The notes under the pieces were generated by a model. The model made no database searches. It was not told where the DNA came from and was given only the letters and a program-made list of their open reading frames with translations. The position numbers and the translations under genes are program-made. Of a DNA stretch of 64,000 bases, positions 27,768 to 37,683 are shown one piece after another. Positions within the stretch are counted from its first letter, which is position 1. The number at the start of each line of letters is the position of its first letter. Origin of the DNA: Amphritea opalescens (GTDB taxonomy: Bacteria; Pseudomonadota; Gammaproteobacteria; Pseudomonadales; Balneatricaceae); the NCBI RefSeq assembly GCF_003957515.1, contig NZ_RQXW01000006.1, positions 1 to 64,000 on the forward strand. Direction: 5' to 3'.

Positions 27768-29365
27768 TAAGCACCTCTTCCAGACATTGCCAAACGCAAT
27801 GTTGTTTCTTTTAAACGAGTTTCTGCCCTTACACCTTTAGCTAGAGCGACACACATAAGAACCATTAGTATTGAGAATGGTAAGGCGGCAGTTATCGATG
27901 CTGTCTGTAAGGTACTCAGAGCAGCACTTCCACCAGTGACCAGCAATACTGCGGCCATTGCTCCTTGAATGACGCCCCACATAATACGGTGGCGCTTCAG
28001 TGGGTGCTCTTCACCTTCACTCATAATGGTAGTCAATACCAATGTGCCTGAATCAGATGAAGTAATAAAATAAGTCGATACCAACAAAGTACCTCCTATT
28101 GATGCCAAATACCCGATGGTACCTGTATCCATACCCGCTATCGTCGCATATAAAGCATCAGCCACATTACTCTTAACGGTCTCAGCAATTCCAGCAGAAC
28201 TCGTAAGATCAATATTTAAAGCGGTACCTCCATAGGCTGCAAGCCAAACAAAAGACAGCATAGAAGATACCCCAACGACACCAAAGATAAATTCACGGAT
28301 AGTACGGCCACGGGAAACCCTAGCAATGAAGACACCAACAAAAGGCGCCCAAGACATCCACCACCCCCAATAGAATACAGTCCACCAACCCTGCCACATA
28401 CTCTTCCATGTCGCATCCGCATCTCCCCAAGACTGAGTTTGCGGTTCGATATAAGCATTCATCGGAACTAGGTTTACCATATAATCGACCGTTGTACTGA
28501 CAAGCAACTTAACGATATAAACGGTGGGCCCCAGTATCAAAAAGAAAGCTAATAGGATAAATGTCAGCCACATATTGGTGATTGATAGGTACTTTATGCC
28601 TCGCTTCAAGCCTGTTAATACTGAAACTAGAGCACAGGCACTGATAACAACAATCAAAATCAGCTGTACTTTCAAATTCTGAGGGATGTTCCAGATTGCA
28701 TTGAGGCCCGCATTGATCTGCTGCACTCCAAGCCCTAGAGAAGTCGCTATGCCAAATAAAGTCGCAAATACGGCAATGACATCGACGGTTACGCCAATCC
28801 AACCATTACACTTTTCGCCGATCAATGGATAAAGGGTATAACGGATACTTAATGGTTTTTTTAAGCGATAACAGACAAAAGCTAAAGAAATACCTACTAC
28901 ACAATAAATTGCCCAAGCATTAAGCCCCCAATGAAAGAAGGCTACTTTCATTGCATCCTCAGCAGCCGTTGCCGTTCCCACGGCATCACCAAAAGGAGTA
29001 CCATTAGAAAAATGAAACATCGGCTCCGCGATAGACCAAAAAATAATACCGATACCCTGACCTGCGGCATATAGCATTGCAAACCAAGCAAAATAACTAA
29101 ATTCAGGGCGTTCATCATCGTCACCTAAACGAATATAGCCATGCTTGCTGAACGCTAACCAGAGACAAAATACTAAAAAGAACCCTGCCAACCCGACATA
29201 CCAGGCATTTGCAGATAGGGTGATAAAAGTACGAGTCTGATCTATCAGTGAGGCAGAATACTCAGGAGAGACCAGTGTGAACATAGTGAATGCAGCAGTC
29301 ACTGCAAGTGAAATAAAGACAATATAGGGATTAATCCCTTTCATTGGCCCGCTATTCAGAATCAT
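27767..29365 (-). CDS. BCCT-family transporter
   Basis: A 532-residue, 12-helix carrier of the betaine/choline/carnitine family: the signature stretch FYWGWWMSWAPFVGVFIARVS and the TM4 Trp box (GLNAWAIYCVVG) are present. An AGAGGTGA site precedes the ATG. It is located between creatinase and creatininase in one transcript, so creatinine, creatine or sarcosine are the likely cargo rather than betaine (inference). The C-terminus is short, without the long regulatory tail of osmosensing BetP-type carriers. Confidence 0.9.
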   Translation of the reverse strand: MILNSGPMKGINPYIVFISLAVTAAFTMFTLVSPEYSASLIDQTRTFITLSANAWYVGLAGFFLVFCLWLAFSKHGYIRLGDDDERPEFSYFAWFAMLYAAGQGIGIIFWSIAEPMFHFSNGTPFGDAVGTATAAEDAMKVAFFHWGLNAWAIYCVVGISLAFVCYRLKKPLSIRYTLYPLIGEKCNGWIGVTVDVIAVFATLFGIATSLGLGVQQINAGLNAIWNIPQNLKVQLILIVVISACALVSVLTGLKRGIKYLSITNMWLTFILLAFFLILGPTVYIVKLLVSTTVDYMVNLVPMNAYIEPQTQSWGDADATWKSMWQGWWTVFYWGWWMSWAPFVGVFIARVSRGRTIREFIFGVVGVSSMLSFVWLAAYGGTALNIDLTSSAGIAETVKSNVADALYATIAGMDTGTIGYLASIGGTLLVSTYFITSSDSGTLVLTTIMSEGEEHPLKRHRIMWGVIQGAMAAVLLVTGGSAALSTLQTASITAALPFSILMVLMCVALAKGVRAETRLKETTLRLAMSGRGA

Positions 29366-29531
29366 TTAAGTCACCTCTAAGGGTTGATCGTAACAACCCC
29401 TATTATTTTTATTTGAGTCCCCGCTGGCCAAGTTCTACAAAGGCGGTATTCAGATGCGCGACACAATGACGGCAAACTGAATACAACAAAACCAAATAGA
29501 CTTAAACAGCGGGCGAGTGCAACTGTTGAAA

Positions 29532-30743
29532 TTAACCTTTCACGATATTGTGTTCTGGACCGAATGGGAATTTAGTGATATTTTCGACACTGTCCTCACC
29601 TACAACCAAAATATCGTGCTCACGGTAGCCTCCGGCACCAGCTAGACCTTCTGGTAGCATTAGCATTGGCTCCATAGACACCACCATTCCCGGCTCAATT
29701 ACTGTATCAATATCTTCTCGCAACTCTAGTCCAGCTTCACGGCCATAGTAATGACTCAAAGTGCCGAAAGAGTGGCCATAACCGAAGGTCCGATACTGCA
29801 ACACATCATGTTCAAGGAAGATTTCATTAAGCTCAGCAGCAATATCACAACAGCGAGCACCCGGACGAATTAACTCCAATCCGCGACGATGGACTTTGCA
29901 GTTGATCTCCCACAACTCAAGATGGCGATCCGAGGCAAACTCACTAAACAAAGTCCGTTCTAGTGCGGTGTAATATCCCGCAATCATAGGGAAAGTATTC
30001 AAACTAAGAATATCACCCGACTCGATTTTACGACTGGTCACAGGGTTATGTGCGCCATCAGTATTGATACCTGACTGGAACCAGACCCAAGTATCCATTA
30101 ACTCACCATGAGGGTAAGTCTTAGCAATCTCACGCACCATTGCCTGTACCCCTGCTAATGCCACTTCATACTCAGGCACACCTACGGCAATCGCATCGCG
30201 AATGGCAGCACCACCAATATCAGCAACCCGCGCACCATTTTTTATAACGGCAATCTCTTCATCTGACTTGATCATGCGCATTTTCATCGTCGGCACACCA
30301 ATATCCGTAAACACAGAAGATGGAAAAGCAGCTTTCATTTTTTCCAGATTCTGTAGTGGCATATGGTCATATTCAATACCGAATTTACCACCATCTTTAA
30401 CCAAATTTTTCAGTGCATAAAAGAAGTTATCTTTCTGCCAATCAGTATAAACAACGTTGTCCCCTAACTGATTGCGGCGATACGGCTGACCACCATCAAT
30501 ATTTGCAGAAACGGTAGTATAAGAATCTTGAGTAACCACTAATCCGTAGTCACGACCAAAGCGACAGTAAACGAAATCACTGTAGTAATTGATATTGTGA
30601 TAAGAAGTAAACAACACTGCCTGTAAGTCATTTTCGGCCATATAGCGGCGTAATTTTGCAAGACGAGCACTGAGCTCTTCTTTAGAAAACGTAGACTGCA
30701 CCTTTTCGCCATTAGGAATCAACAAAGTCTGTGGCATCTGCAT
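29532..30743 (-). CDS. Creatinase (creatine amidinohydrolase)
   Basis: Exactly 403 residues, the same as Pseudomonas putida creatinase, and colinear with it: FTSYHNINYYSDF, NIDGGQPYRR, MRMIKSDEE and QYRTFGYGHSFGTLSHYYG. The catalytic His falls at residue 232 in INTDGAHNPVTSRK, its known position. The fold is pita-bread (M24), but the metal ligands of aminopeptidases are replaced, as in true creatinases. It cleaves creatine to sarcosine and urea. It leads the run BCCT, crnA. Confidence 0.95.
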   Translation of the reverse strand: MQMPQTLLIPNGEKVQSTFSKEELSARLAKLRRYMAENDLQAVLFTSYHNINYYSDFVYCRFGRDYGLVVTQDSYTTVSANIDGGQPYRRNQLGDNVVYTDWQKDNFFYALKNLVKDGGKFGIEYDHMPLQNLEKMKAAFPSSVFTDIGVPTMKMRMIKSDEEIAVIKNGARVADIGGAAIRDAIAVGVPEYEVALAGVQAMVREIAKTYPHGELMDTWVWFQSGINTDGAHNPVTSRKIESGDILSLNTFPMIAGYYTALERTLFSEFASDRHLELWEINCKVHRRGLELIRPGARCCDIAAELNEIFLEHDVLQYRTFGYGHSFGTLSHYYGREAGLELREDIDTVIEPGMVVSMEPMLMLPEGLAGAGGYREHDILVVGEDSVENITKFPFGPEHNIVKG

Positions 30744-31092
30744 ATTTAAAATCCTCTTATATTTTTTTTGATTTCACACGTTAACATTAGGGTGCTGATA
30801 CGGTTCTAAACGCGATCTCAGCAAGCTATGTAATGCTGTAAGATCACACTAAACCTCAAAACAACATAATAGAAATCAATAGTTTTTATATAAGCATTAG
30901 CATTACAAATACAGAGACAATAAAAGCCACACAATTCAAGCCTGTAAAAAAGGCGGTAAAAAGCAATGGCCCCCATCAACGGCACGCTTCCGCTGAGTAA
31001 ACTCGGCTTCGTTAAGAGCTTTCGACATGTACGAATCAGAGATTCACAGCGTGAGCCGAGGGGCATCAATTCTAGAATGTATGATCGATTTA

Positions 31093-31126
31093 CCATTTTT
31101 CTTCTGAATTCTTAGAAGAAAAATGG
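31093..31126. repeat. Perfect 13-bp hairpin
   Basis: CCATTTTTCTTCT at 31093-31105 is exactly complemented by 31114-31126 across an 8-nt loop. Position about 350 bp upstream of creatinase. It lacks a GC-rich stem, so it is a poor terminator; a regulatory site or the scar of an IS end is possible. Confidence 0.6.
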
Positions 31127-31370
31127 ATTTACCTCGTGTTTATGCACCAACATCAGGTCGACGAGTTGTGCGTTCACAAATCGTTTTTTCACTGAGTAGG
31201 CGAGTCCTTACGAATACTGATCTTTTGCATAACATGCTTATTTACCATTTTTTAATTATTCTTTCCGCCCGTTGGGCGAATAAAACCAGTGGTGATTAGT
31301 CTGCATCGCAGGAAGGTATTAAGCTATTCTGGATCTATTTCCGCCGCAGGCGGGCTAATACAAAAAACGA

Positions 31371-31421
31371 AAAACTACCCGTTGCTCAATGTTCTTATAT
31401 AAAAGAGGAACGGGTAGTTTT
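31371..31421. repeat. 17-bp inverted repeat (one mismatch)
   Basis: AAAACTACCCGTTGCTC (31371-31387) pairs with GAGGAACGGGTAGTTTT (31405-31421), spacer 17 bp. It adjoins the 5' break of IS5 relic D. It may be a terminator with T-tails on both strands or the ends of a minute element. Confidence 0.6.
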
Positions 31422-31484
31422 AGCGAAATGGGATGGACTCCGCCAACCCCGACATCTTGTGCCACGTTAAAGCTGTAATAATCA

Positions 31485-32246
31485 ATCGAAAGCCTGAGTG
31501 ATCCTGCAATGGAAGATGCGTTATATGAAATTGCTTCCATGCGCCTGTTTGCTGGATTATCTCTGGACAAAGCCATTCCTGACCACACAACCATCATGAA
31601 CTTTCGTCATCTACTGGAACGAAAAGGGTTAACGCGAAGGCTATTCAAGGAAGTGAATCAGTGGCTGACTGAAGCGGGCGTTCTTCTAAAAGAAGGTACG
31701 CTGGTTGATGCAACGATTATTGAAGCTCCGACTTCAACAAAGAACAAAGCAGGTGAGCGTGATCCAGAGATGCATCAAACCAAAAAAGGCAATGAATGGC
31801 ATTTTGGACTGAAAGCCCATATCGGTGTCGATGCCCGTACGGGAATCACACACAGTTACACCACAACTGCCGCCAATGAACATGACCTCAATCAAGCGGG
31901 TAATCTCTTGCACGGAGACGAAGATTTTATTTTTGCTGATGCGGGATACCGAGGTGCAGAAAAGCGTTCAGAACTACAGGACGTTGAAGCTGATTGGTAC
32001 ATTGCAGAGCGACCGGGAAAAATGCGTGAGCTCAAGAAGCATCCTAGAATCAATAAGCTGAAAATTCGAACTGAATATATTAAAGCGAGCGTCCGCGCCA
32101 AAGTTGAGCATCCATTTAGAATTATTAAGTGCCGGTTTGGTTTTGTGAAAGCACATTATCGTGGTTTGATGAAAAACGATAGCAAATTAGCCATGTTATT
32201 CACGCTAGCGAACATCGCACGAGTCGGTCAGATGCTGAGAGCGTAG
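31485..32246 (+). pseudogene. IS5-family transposase lacking its N-terminus (relic D)
   Basis: The open frame ([20 protein letters not shown] onward) holds the whole catalytic part without a break: [29 protein letters not shown], and [14 protein letters not shown]. About 75 N-terminal residues found in family members are missing, replaced by stops and unrelated sequence, so the DNA-binding part is lost. Similarity to the family's 3' end may run to about 32385 (TTCCCTAG, as in relic A). It is a different lineage from relics A and B (about 70 percent similar in the protein by eye). Confidence 0.8.
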
Positions 32247-32427
32247 GATAAATCCGTCTGTATTCTGGGAAATCATGATACAGACGGTTAGATAAGAGAA
32301 CTGTTTGGCTGTATTTTGATCATTTTTGCTTGAGCCTGCGAATTAAGCAAAACTTGAGCACTTAATCGCAGGTTCCCTAGAGTTTAGCCAGACAAGAAGT
32401 GACACAGATCGGTGATAGCTTTCAGTA

Positions 32428-33747
32428 TCACTCAATTGTCGATGCCCGCACCTCGCTAACAGCCTTTGCCGTAATGGGTTGAGCATTGTTACCCCATGCC
32501 TGTCGGACAAAACTAGCCAATGCAGCTACTTCATCATCAGACAAGCGGTCGCGGAACCCAGGCATCCGAAGGCGAGCAGGTCTCGTTGCTGTCGATGGCA
32601 TTTCAGCACCATTCAAGATCACATCGAGAAAACCGCCCTGCTCATTTGCCAAGACCATTGAATTACCAACAAGCTCTGGGAATACACCATCGGCTCCCCG
32701 ACCAGTGCTAAAGTGGCAAGCGTTGCAGTTATCTAAATACAGCCTTGCGCCAAGTTCCATCTTAGGTGATGCTTCTAAAAGCATCGCCGCAGTACTCTTT
32801 TCTGCTTCCAGATTATCCCGATGTTGTGACTCGGTATCGGCTGATATATGACGTAGATACTTCGCAACCGCGTTTAAGTCCTCATCGCTAAAATATTGCA
32901 ATGAGTGCTCAATAACAGCCGTCATTTCACCAGCAACACCGCTATGCGCATTACGTCCAGATCTAAGGAAGGCAACCATCTGAGCTTCGTCCCAATAAGC
33001 TGATACGCTATTAGAGCCTCGTAATGGTGGCGAGTACCAACCGCCGATAACTCCACCCGTCAAAAACTCACTATCCTCAGCGGTATAGCCAGATTGAACA
33101 AAAAGCGCTGTACGAGGGCTATGACATGCACCGCAATGACCGGGGCCTTCTACTAGATAAGCACCCCGATCAAGTACTGAGTCATTGTAACGTGGTTCGA
33201 AACCCGGATCTTTATAAGCAATCCAATCCCACAACCGAAGCCCCCAACGCTGATTAAAAGGAAAAGGCAGCTCTGTTTTGGGCACTTTTACAGCGACCGG
33301 TTCTACCTTGTTCATTAAGTAATCATAAAGACTAGCGATATCAGCTTCACTCAACTTACGATAGTTAGCCGAAGGCATCGCGGGATAAAGAAGATGCCCC
33401 TCTTTATTCACCCCGTCGTAAAGAGCCGCTCGAAAATCACTCAACGTCCAATTACCGATACCATACTCAGGGTCCGGTGTGATATTAGAGGCATAGATTG
33501 ATCCCAGCGGACTATCGATGGAATACCCTCCCGCGAAGGGTTTTCCACCTTCCACAGTATGGCAAGCCAAACAGTCACTTAACCGGCTCACATATTCTCC
33601 ATTCCCTGCAACGGCAACAGCATCTGATGCAACCTGAGTCTGTACAGGAGTCCGCTGAATAGGCACGAACATAATGGCCAAAATAACAATACCTCCCAAA
33701 ATAATGAGGGCCCCAACCAGCCTTAAACCTTTACTCATAATACTCAT
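32428..33747 (-). CDS. Tri-haem cytochrome c subunit of GMC-type dehydrogenase
   Basis: A 439-residue protein with an N-terminal TM anchor (GALIILGGIVILAIMFVPI) and three haem sites, CLACH (59-63), CGACH and CNACH. This is the cytochrome subunit of gluconate-2-dehydrogenase-type complexes, which passes electrons from the FAD subunit to ubiquinone. It overlaps the end of the GMC gene by 4 bp. Confidence 0.9.
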   Translation of the reverse strand: MSIMSKGLRLVGALIILGGIVILAIMFVPIQRTPVQTQVASDAVAVAGNGEYVSRLSDCLACHTVEGGKPFAGGYSIDSPLGSIYASNITPDPEYGIGNWTLSDFRAALYDGVNKEGHLLYPAMPSANYRKLSEADIASLYDYLMNKVEPVAVKVPKTELPFPFNQRWGLRLWDWIAYKDPGFEPRYNDSVLDRGAYLVEGPGHCGACHSPRTALFVQSGYTAEDSEFLTGGVIGGWYSPPLRGSNSVSAYWDEAQMVAFLRSGRNAHSGVAGEMTAVIEHSLQYFSDEDLNAVAKYLRHISADTESQHRDNLEAEKSTAAMLLEASPKMELGARLYLDNCNACHFSTGRGADGVFPELVGNSMVLANEQGGFLDVILNGAEMPSTATRPARLRMPGFRDRLSDDEVAALASFVRQAWGNNAQPITAKAVSEVRASTIE

Positions 33748-35513
33748 ACCAATGGCCCCGGAGCAGATAGATAATCGCGGCGAATAGCATCAAGCGTCCA
33801 ATAAGTAAGCCCGCCTAACGCGCCCGTAGGATTGTATTGTATGTTCTGGGGAAACGATCCAGCGCCTAAAATGAAAACATTATGGACATCCCAACTCTGT
33901 TGATAGCGGTTAAGTACCGACGTTGCAGGATCAGTACCCATCACCGTTCCACCAACATTATGCGTCGACTGATAAGGACGAATGTCATAGTGCGCACCTG
34001 TATCTTTATAGGACGATTTAAACGATGTAGGATTTAGCTCCGCTACTACGCGCTCTATCTTTTCCTTCATAAACTGCGACATACGAGTATCGTTATCTTT
34101 CCAATCAAAGGTCATCCGTAATAGCGGTCTACCATGGCGATCGGTATAAGTCGGATCAAGATCTAGATAACAGTCCCGATTAGCCATATTAGAACCATGT
34201 AGGCTCACCCCCATAGAATGGCCGTACCAATCCTTAATACCTTTTTTCCATCCAGCACCCCAGCTGGGCACATCCGCAGGCAAAGGAAGATTCCGAATGG
34301 GTTGTCCGTTTAGCTGCGAGGCATGAATATAAGCTCCACCGATAAATCCTTCGGCAGCAAAGTCTATCTGATTGGTGCCGTAGTCATTGATAACATAGGC
34401 AGACGATCCTGAACCCACAAATGGATTGAATTCAATATCCTCAAAAAAAGCCTTAGTGCCGCCAGTCATTTGATAGGCATAGTTTCGACCAACCACACCT
34501 TCCCCCTTGACGGGGTCATAGGGTTTACCAATTCCCGATAGTAGACACAAGTGTGTATTGTGTAGAGAGTAAGCCGCCATAATGACAATATCTGCTGGTT
34601 GAAAGACCTCTTCCTGCGCGGCTTCATCAAAATAGGTCACACCCGTCGCTGTTTTCCCATCGGCAGCTAACTCCACCTTAAGCACCTCACAATGCGTGCG
34701 ATAATTAAAGTTGTCATAGCGCTTCAAGGCATCAAGAATGCAGGTTTGTGGTGACGCTTTGGAATAATTCAAGCAACCATATCGCTCACAGAATCCGCAA
34801 TAATTACATGGACCAAGTTGCATCCCATATTCGTTGACATAGGACTCGCTCGCTATGGCCGCAGGCATAGGAAAAGGGTGTAGCCCCATTTCCTCAGCCT
34901 TATCACGGAACATACGTGGCGCAAGCTGCATTTGAAGTGGCTGCATAGGAAATTCTCGCGCACGCGGTGCTTCAAAAGGGTTCCCACCGGATACAATCTT
35001 GCCGCCAACATTTCCTGCTTGGCCGGATATGCCCAGCATATATTCAAAGCGATCAAAGTATGGCTCAAGCTCTTCATAGGTCACGCCCCAGTCCTGAATC
35101 GTCATATCCTCGGGAATAATGCCAGCGCCAAACTCTTCAGTAACATATGACTTGAGCCTTAACTCTTCGGCCTGAGGCCGCCAAGTATTAGCGTTCCAGT
35201 GCATCCCCGCGCCACCAACACCGTCTCCCGGCAAAAATGAGCCAAGATGACGCATAGGCAACGCCGTCTCGTTCTGTGCATGTCGAAATGTCACTGTTGA
35301 TTTAGCAGGCTTTTGCATGAAACCGTAACGCACGCCGTAACGCAATTCATCCGCTACATTGGGATATTGGAAATCAGGTACCGTATCCCGATCAGCCCCG
35401 CGCTCAAGCGCTAAAATATCTAATCCTTCTTTCGCTAACTCGATGCCGGCAATAGACCCAGTCCATCCAAGCCCAATAATAACAACATCTTTTTTAGGAT
35501 CTGTACGTGCCAT
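33744..35513 (-). CDS. FAD-binding GMC oxidoreductase, gluconate-2-dehydrogenase-like large subunit
   Basis: A 589-residue flavoprotein. VVIIGLGWTGSIAGIELAKEG is the FAD Rossmann motif, PGDGVGGAGMHWNANTWR follows the flavin-binding pattern of GMC enzymes, and the C-terminus has the active-site STHNVGGTVMG and NPTGALGGLTYW. A Cys cluster (GPCNYCGFCERYGC) resembles the 3Fe-4S-type motif of fructose/gluconate/glucose dehydrogenase large subunits. It has no signal peptide and would be co-exported with the Tat-bearing small subunit. Substrate (gluconate, another sugar or polyol) is not determined. Confidence 0.9.
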   Translation of the reverse strand: MARTDPKKDVVIIGLGWTGSIAGIELAKEGLDILALERGADRDTVPDFQYPNVADELRYGVRYGFMQKPAKSTVTFRHAQNETALPMRHLGSFLPGDGVGGAGMHWNANTWRPQAEELRLKSYVTEEFGAGIIPEDMTIQDWGVTYEELEPYFDRFEYMLGISGQAGNVGGKIVSGGNPFEAPRAREFPMQPLQMQLAPRMFRDKAEEMGLHPFPMPAAIASESYVNEYGMQLGPCNYCGFCERYGCLNYSKASPQTCILDALKRYDNFNYRTHCEVLKVELAADGKTATGVTYFDEAAQEEVFQPADIVIMAAYSLHNTHLCLLSGIGKPYDPVKGEGVVGRNYAYQMTGGTKAFFEDIEFNPFVGSGSSAYVINDYGTNQIDFAAEGFIGGAYIHASQLNGQPIRNLPLPADVPSWGAGWKKGIKDWYGHSMGVSLHGSNMANRDCYLDLDPTYTDRHGRPLLRMTFDWKDNDTRMSQFMKEKIERVVAELNPTSFKSSYKDTGAHYDIRPYQSTHNVGGTVMGTDPATSVLNRYQQSWDVHNVFILGAGSFPQNIQYNPTGALGGLTYWTLDAIRRDYLSAPGPLV

Positions 35514-35516
35514 TGT

Positions 35517-36218
35517 TTAAGCCCTCTCTCCAGAAATTGATACAGGACCTAGCGGATATTCAACATTATCCATCGCCGGATCGTTCCATTCGAGAAAGCT
35601 TGCTCGGGCACCAGGAAAGCCGATATAGACCCAAGCAGCCATGCCATGATTACCACCATAACGTGGATCACTAAAATAACCTTCTTTCGTGTTTTGCAGT
35701 AAAAGGCCAAAGAAATCTCGCAGGTTGTCAGGCAGACCCACATCACCTTTTTCAAGCGCTACCAACGCAAGATCCTGAGCATCGTCGTCAAGACTGACAA
35801 AATCAGAATCATTAGTCTCTTTACACCAATCATCAAAGAAACTAATACCCTGACGATAAACTTCGGCTGGGGTTAATGGGCTTTGAAAACCCTTAAGTGG
35901 ACTTGCACCGGCATCGTGAGGTTCCGCCATATACCAATCAGCAGCAGTACCGAAATCACCGGCTAGCTGAAGATCGATAAACACCGGCACACGCGCTTCC
36001 AGTGCGCCCGGCCCCTCACCATGAGAGGGTATAAGTCGAGATGTTGCGGCATTAATGAAATTCCACTCATACTCTGAGAAGAACACTGGTACATAATCTG
36101 CGAGATCGGGAACGGCTGCATGAGCAAAAGGGTGACGAGTAAGCGTTGCGAGCGCTGTCCCTGCCATTCCTGCTGCCATGAACCCACGTCGCGATAACTT
36201 AAAAGTTCGTGTCGACAT
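35517..36218 (-). CDS. Gluconate-2-dehydrogenase subunit 3 family, Tat signal
   Basis: A 233-residue protein with a twin-arginine signal (SRRGFMAAGMAGTALATL) and a subunit-3 body (FINAATSRLIPSHGEGPGALEARVPVFIDLQLAGDFG). It carries the large subunit through the Tat pathway and is the first gene of the three-gene operon, 3 bp before the GMC gene. Length is usual. Confidence 0.9.
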   Translation of the reverse strand: MSTRTFKLSRRGFMAAGMAGTALATLTRHPFAHAAVPDLADYVPVFFSEYEWNFINAATSRLIPSHGEGPGALEARVPVFIDLQLAGDFGTAADWYMAEPHDAGASPLKGFQSPLTPAEVYRQGISFFDDWCKETNDSDFVSLDDDAQDLALVALEKGDVGLPDNLRDFFGLLLQNTKEGYFSDPRYGGNHGMAAWVYIGFPGARASFLEWNDPAMDNVEYPLGPVSISGERA

Positions 36219-36832
36219 ATATAGTTCGCTCCAGCATCTACCTCGCTCATATCCATAAGTGAGGAAAATGTGTATTAGTTGTATCGGTTAGAACTAGTTA
36301 CCTAGCCCTCATTAAGCTAATAAAACGAACCAATGGGAGCGCGCTAACTATTTGACAGCAACAATGATTTTTAACGTTAATAACAAAGACTATAGATACG
36401 GTAAGACCGACAGCACCCAGACTGATGGCTGTACGTAAAAAACTGCGTCAGACACATAGTCTACTCCTGATCAATAATAATTTTAAAGCCCCTTATAAAA
36501 CTAAATTCTTTAATATCTGCACTACCGAGGTTTTAAAGACATCCTGATCTGCTGTTGAAATCGATTAAAGATTATACTTGAGATCATTGAAACCACCGTT
36601 CCTGAACCCAAGTACAGTACGCTGTGACCCATCAAGTTCACAGCCAACCCAGCATACTGATGAAGAAGTACCAGAAGATTTTTATCGACGATTTAAGCGA
36701 TGTATAAAGTTGACAGCAAAAAAGCATGCATTCAGAGATTTCCAAAAGCCGCTTTAAGCTGCAAGATTACTTGCCACAATTGATCACTAATATCACAGTT
36801 CTGTCATTTCAAATACGTCTATCGTAAATCGA
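36219..36832. other. Intergenic region upstream of the dehydrogenase operon
   Basis: No gene supported. The first part must contain the operon's promoter; further on there is only AT-rich sequence with short frames. Confidence 0.5.
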
Positions 36833-36889
36833 GCGTTTAGTTTTAGGAAAGTAATCTATCGAGGACTGGCGAAAAACGACAACAAACTA
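36833..36889 (+). pseudogene. IS5 transposase C-terminal scrap (relic E)
   Basis: [16 protein letters not shown] is encoded at 36844-36888 and matches the C-terminal segment of relics A and B almost base for base. The scrap stops at CTAG where the ends of the IS5 shell begin. Confidence 0.8.
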
Positions 36890-37013
36890 GGGAAGGTACG
36901 AATAAGTCCAATATTAAGTTTCTACCTCCCTATCTACAAGGTCTGTAGAGTAGTTAAAATTGCTTGTTCGCAGGCCCCTATCTCTTGTAAAAAAGTAAAA
37001 CCTATTAAATACT

Positions 37014-37370
37014 TTACCGCTTGAGCTTGTACTCGTTGAGTAATAAATTAATGAAGCGAACCTTGCCAACAACGTAACCAGTGGCACTGCTGCTTCTAAA
37101 TGCCTTAAACTTAGCTTCAGCCTCAGGCTTTAGCCGGCTATCCATTTGCGTTGCTACACCTGTCCCTTTTGTAATAAAGTAATACAACTGACGCTCTGCT
37201 ATATACATTGCATCCCGCTCGTCTTCGGTAAACACATCAAACGGCAACCCGTTATGCTCAGCCATTATTTCTGCAAGTTCAGCCACTAACTTATCTACAA
37301 CCTCGCTAAGCCTACCTTCATTTCTTAGTTTGTGTACAAAACCACTTTCTCCGGCGACTTCAGCAACCAT
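37014..37370 (-). CDS. Unknown protein carried within the IS5 shell
   Basis: 118 residues, mostly helical and charged (KLVAELAEIMAEHNGLPFDVF, then MYIAERQLYYFITKGTG). It has no signal peptide or membrane segment and I recognise no family. It lies wholly between the two IS5-type ends, where the catalytic part of the transposase should be. The ATG has a purine-rich GGGAGCAAGG just upstream. It could be a passenger gene or a remnant of chromosomal DNA trapped between two insertions. Confidence 0.5.
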   Translation of the reverse strand: MVAEVAGESGFVHKLRNEGRLSEVVDKLVAELAEIMAEHNGLPFDVFTEDERDAMYIAERQLYYFITKGTGVATQMDSRLKPEAEAKFKAFRSSSATGYVVGKVRFINLLLNEYKLKR

Positions 37371-37482
37371 CCTTGCTCCCAGGTCAAATTTCTTAGCACC
37401 TTTTATAACGCCTAAAAACTTCCCGCTTTTGCACCGGTCTTACCCCATGTGAGATAATCCGACCCTATGAATAATTCTCTCA

Positions 37483-37683
37483 TGTTGTACCAATGCTGCA
37501 TGCAACATTGTCGACGTGGATACCGTCTTCTTCCTTTTCCAGCCTTTGGATAGAAAGGCTCAATCACCACTTCAAGCTGAACTCAAGGCATCATCCATCC
37601 ATTCGAGCCAAGACCATTTCTTTACATGTTTGACGACGTTTGTTGTTGAATTTGCTGTCTGTAAAGGTGAGTTGATGTGACAT
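37483..37683 (-). pseudogene. IS5 transposase N-terminal fragment (relic F)
   Basis: From the ATG at 37683 the frame reads MSHQLTFTDSKFNNKRRQT, then EMVLARMD, and after a shift and stop [20 protein letters not shown] and CMQHWYNM. This is the IS5 transposase start almost word for word. It ends at about 37483, so no catalytic residues remain. Confidence 0.85.

Larger units (their letters stand above)
30744..31484. other. Long intergenic region upstream of creatinase
   Basis: No supported gene. It holds the creatinase promoter side, two strong hairpins (entered separately), and short GC-rich inverted repeats such as CGCCCGTTGGGCG near 31268. A 92-codon frame on the minus strand (30818-31096) has no homology or start site and is not called. 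Confidence 0.5.

Noticed and set aside
30818-31096. 92-codon minus-strand ORF upstream of creatinase
   Set aside because: Cys-rich random-looking translation, no family, no convincing start.
31509-32246. Functional IS5 transposase
   Set aside because: The catalytic part is open, but the DNA-binding N-terminus is missing and no terminal repeats are seen.
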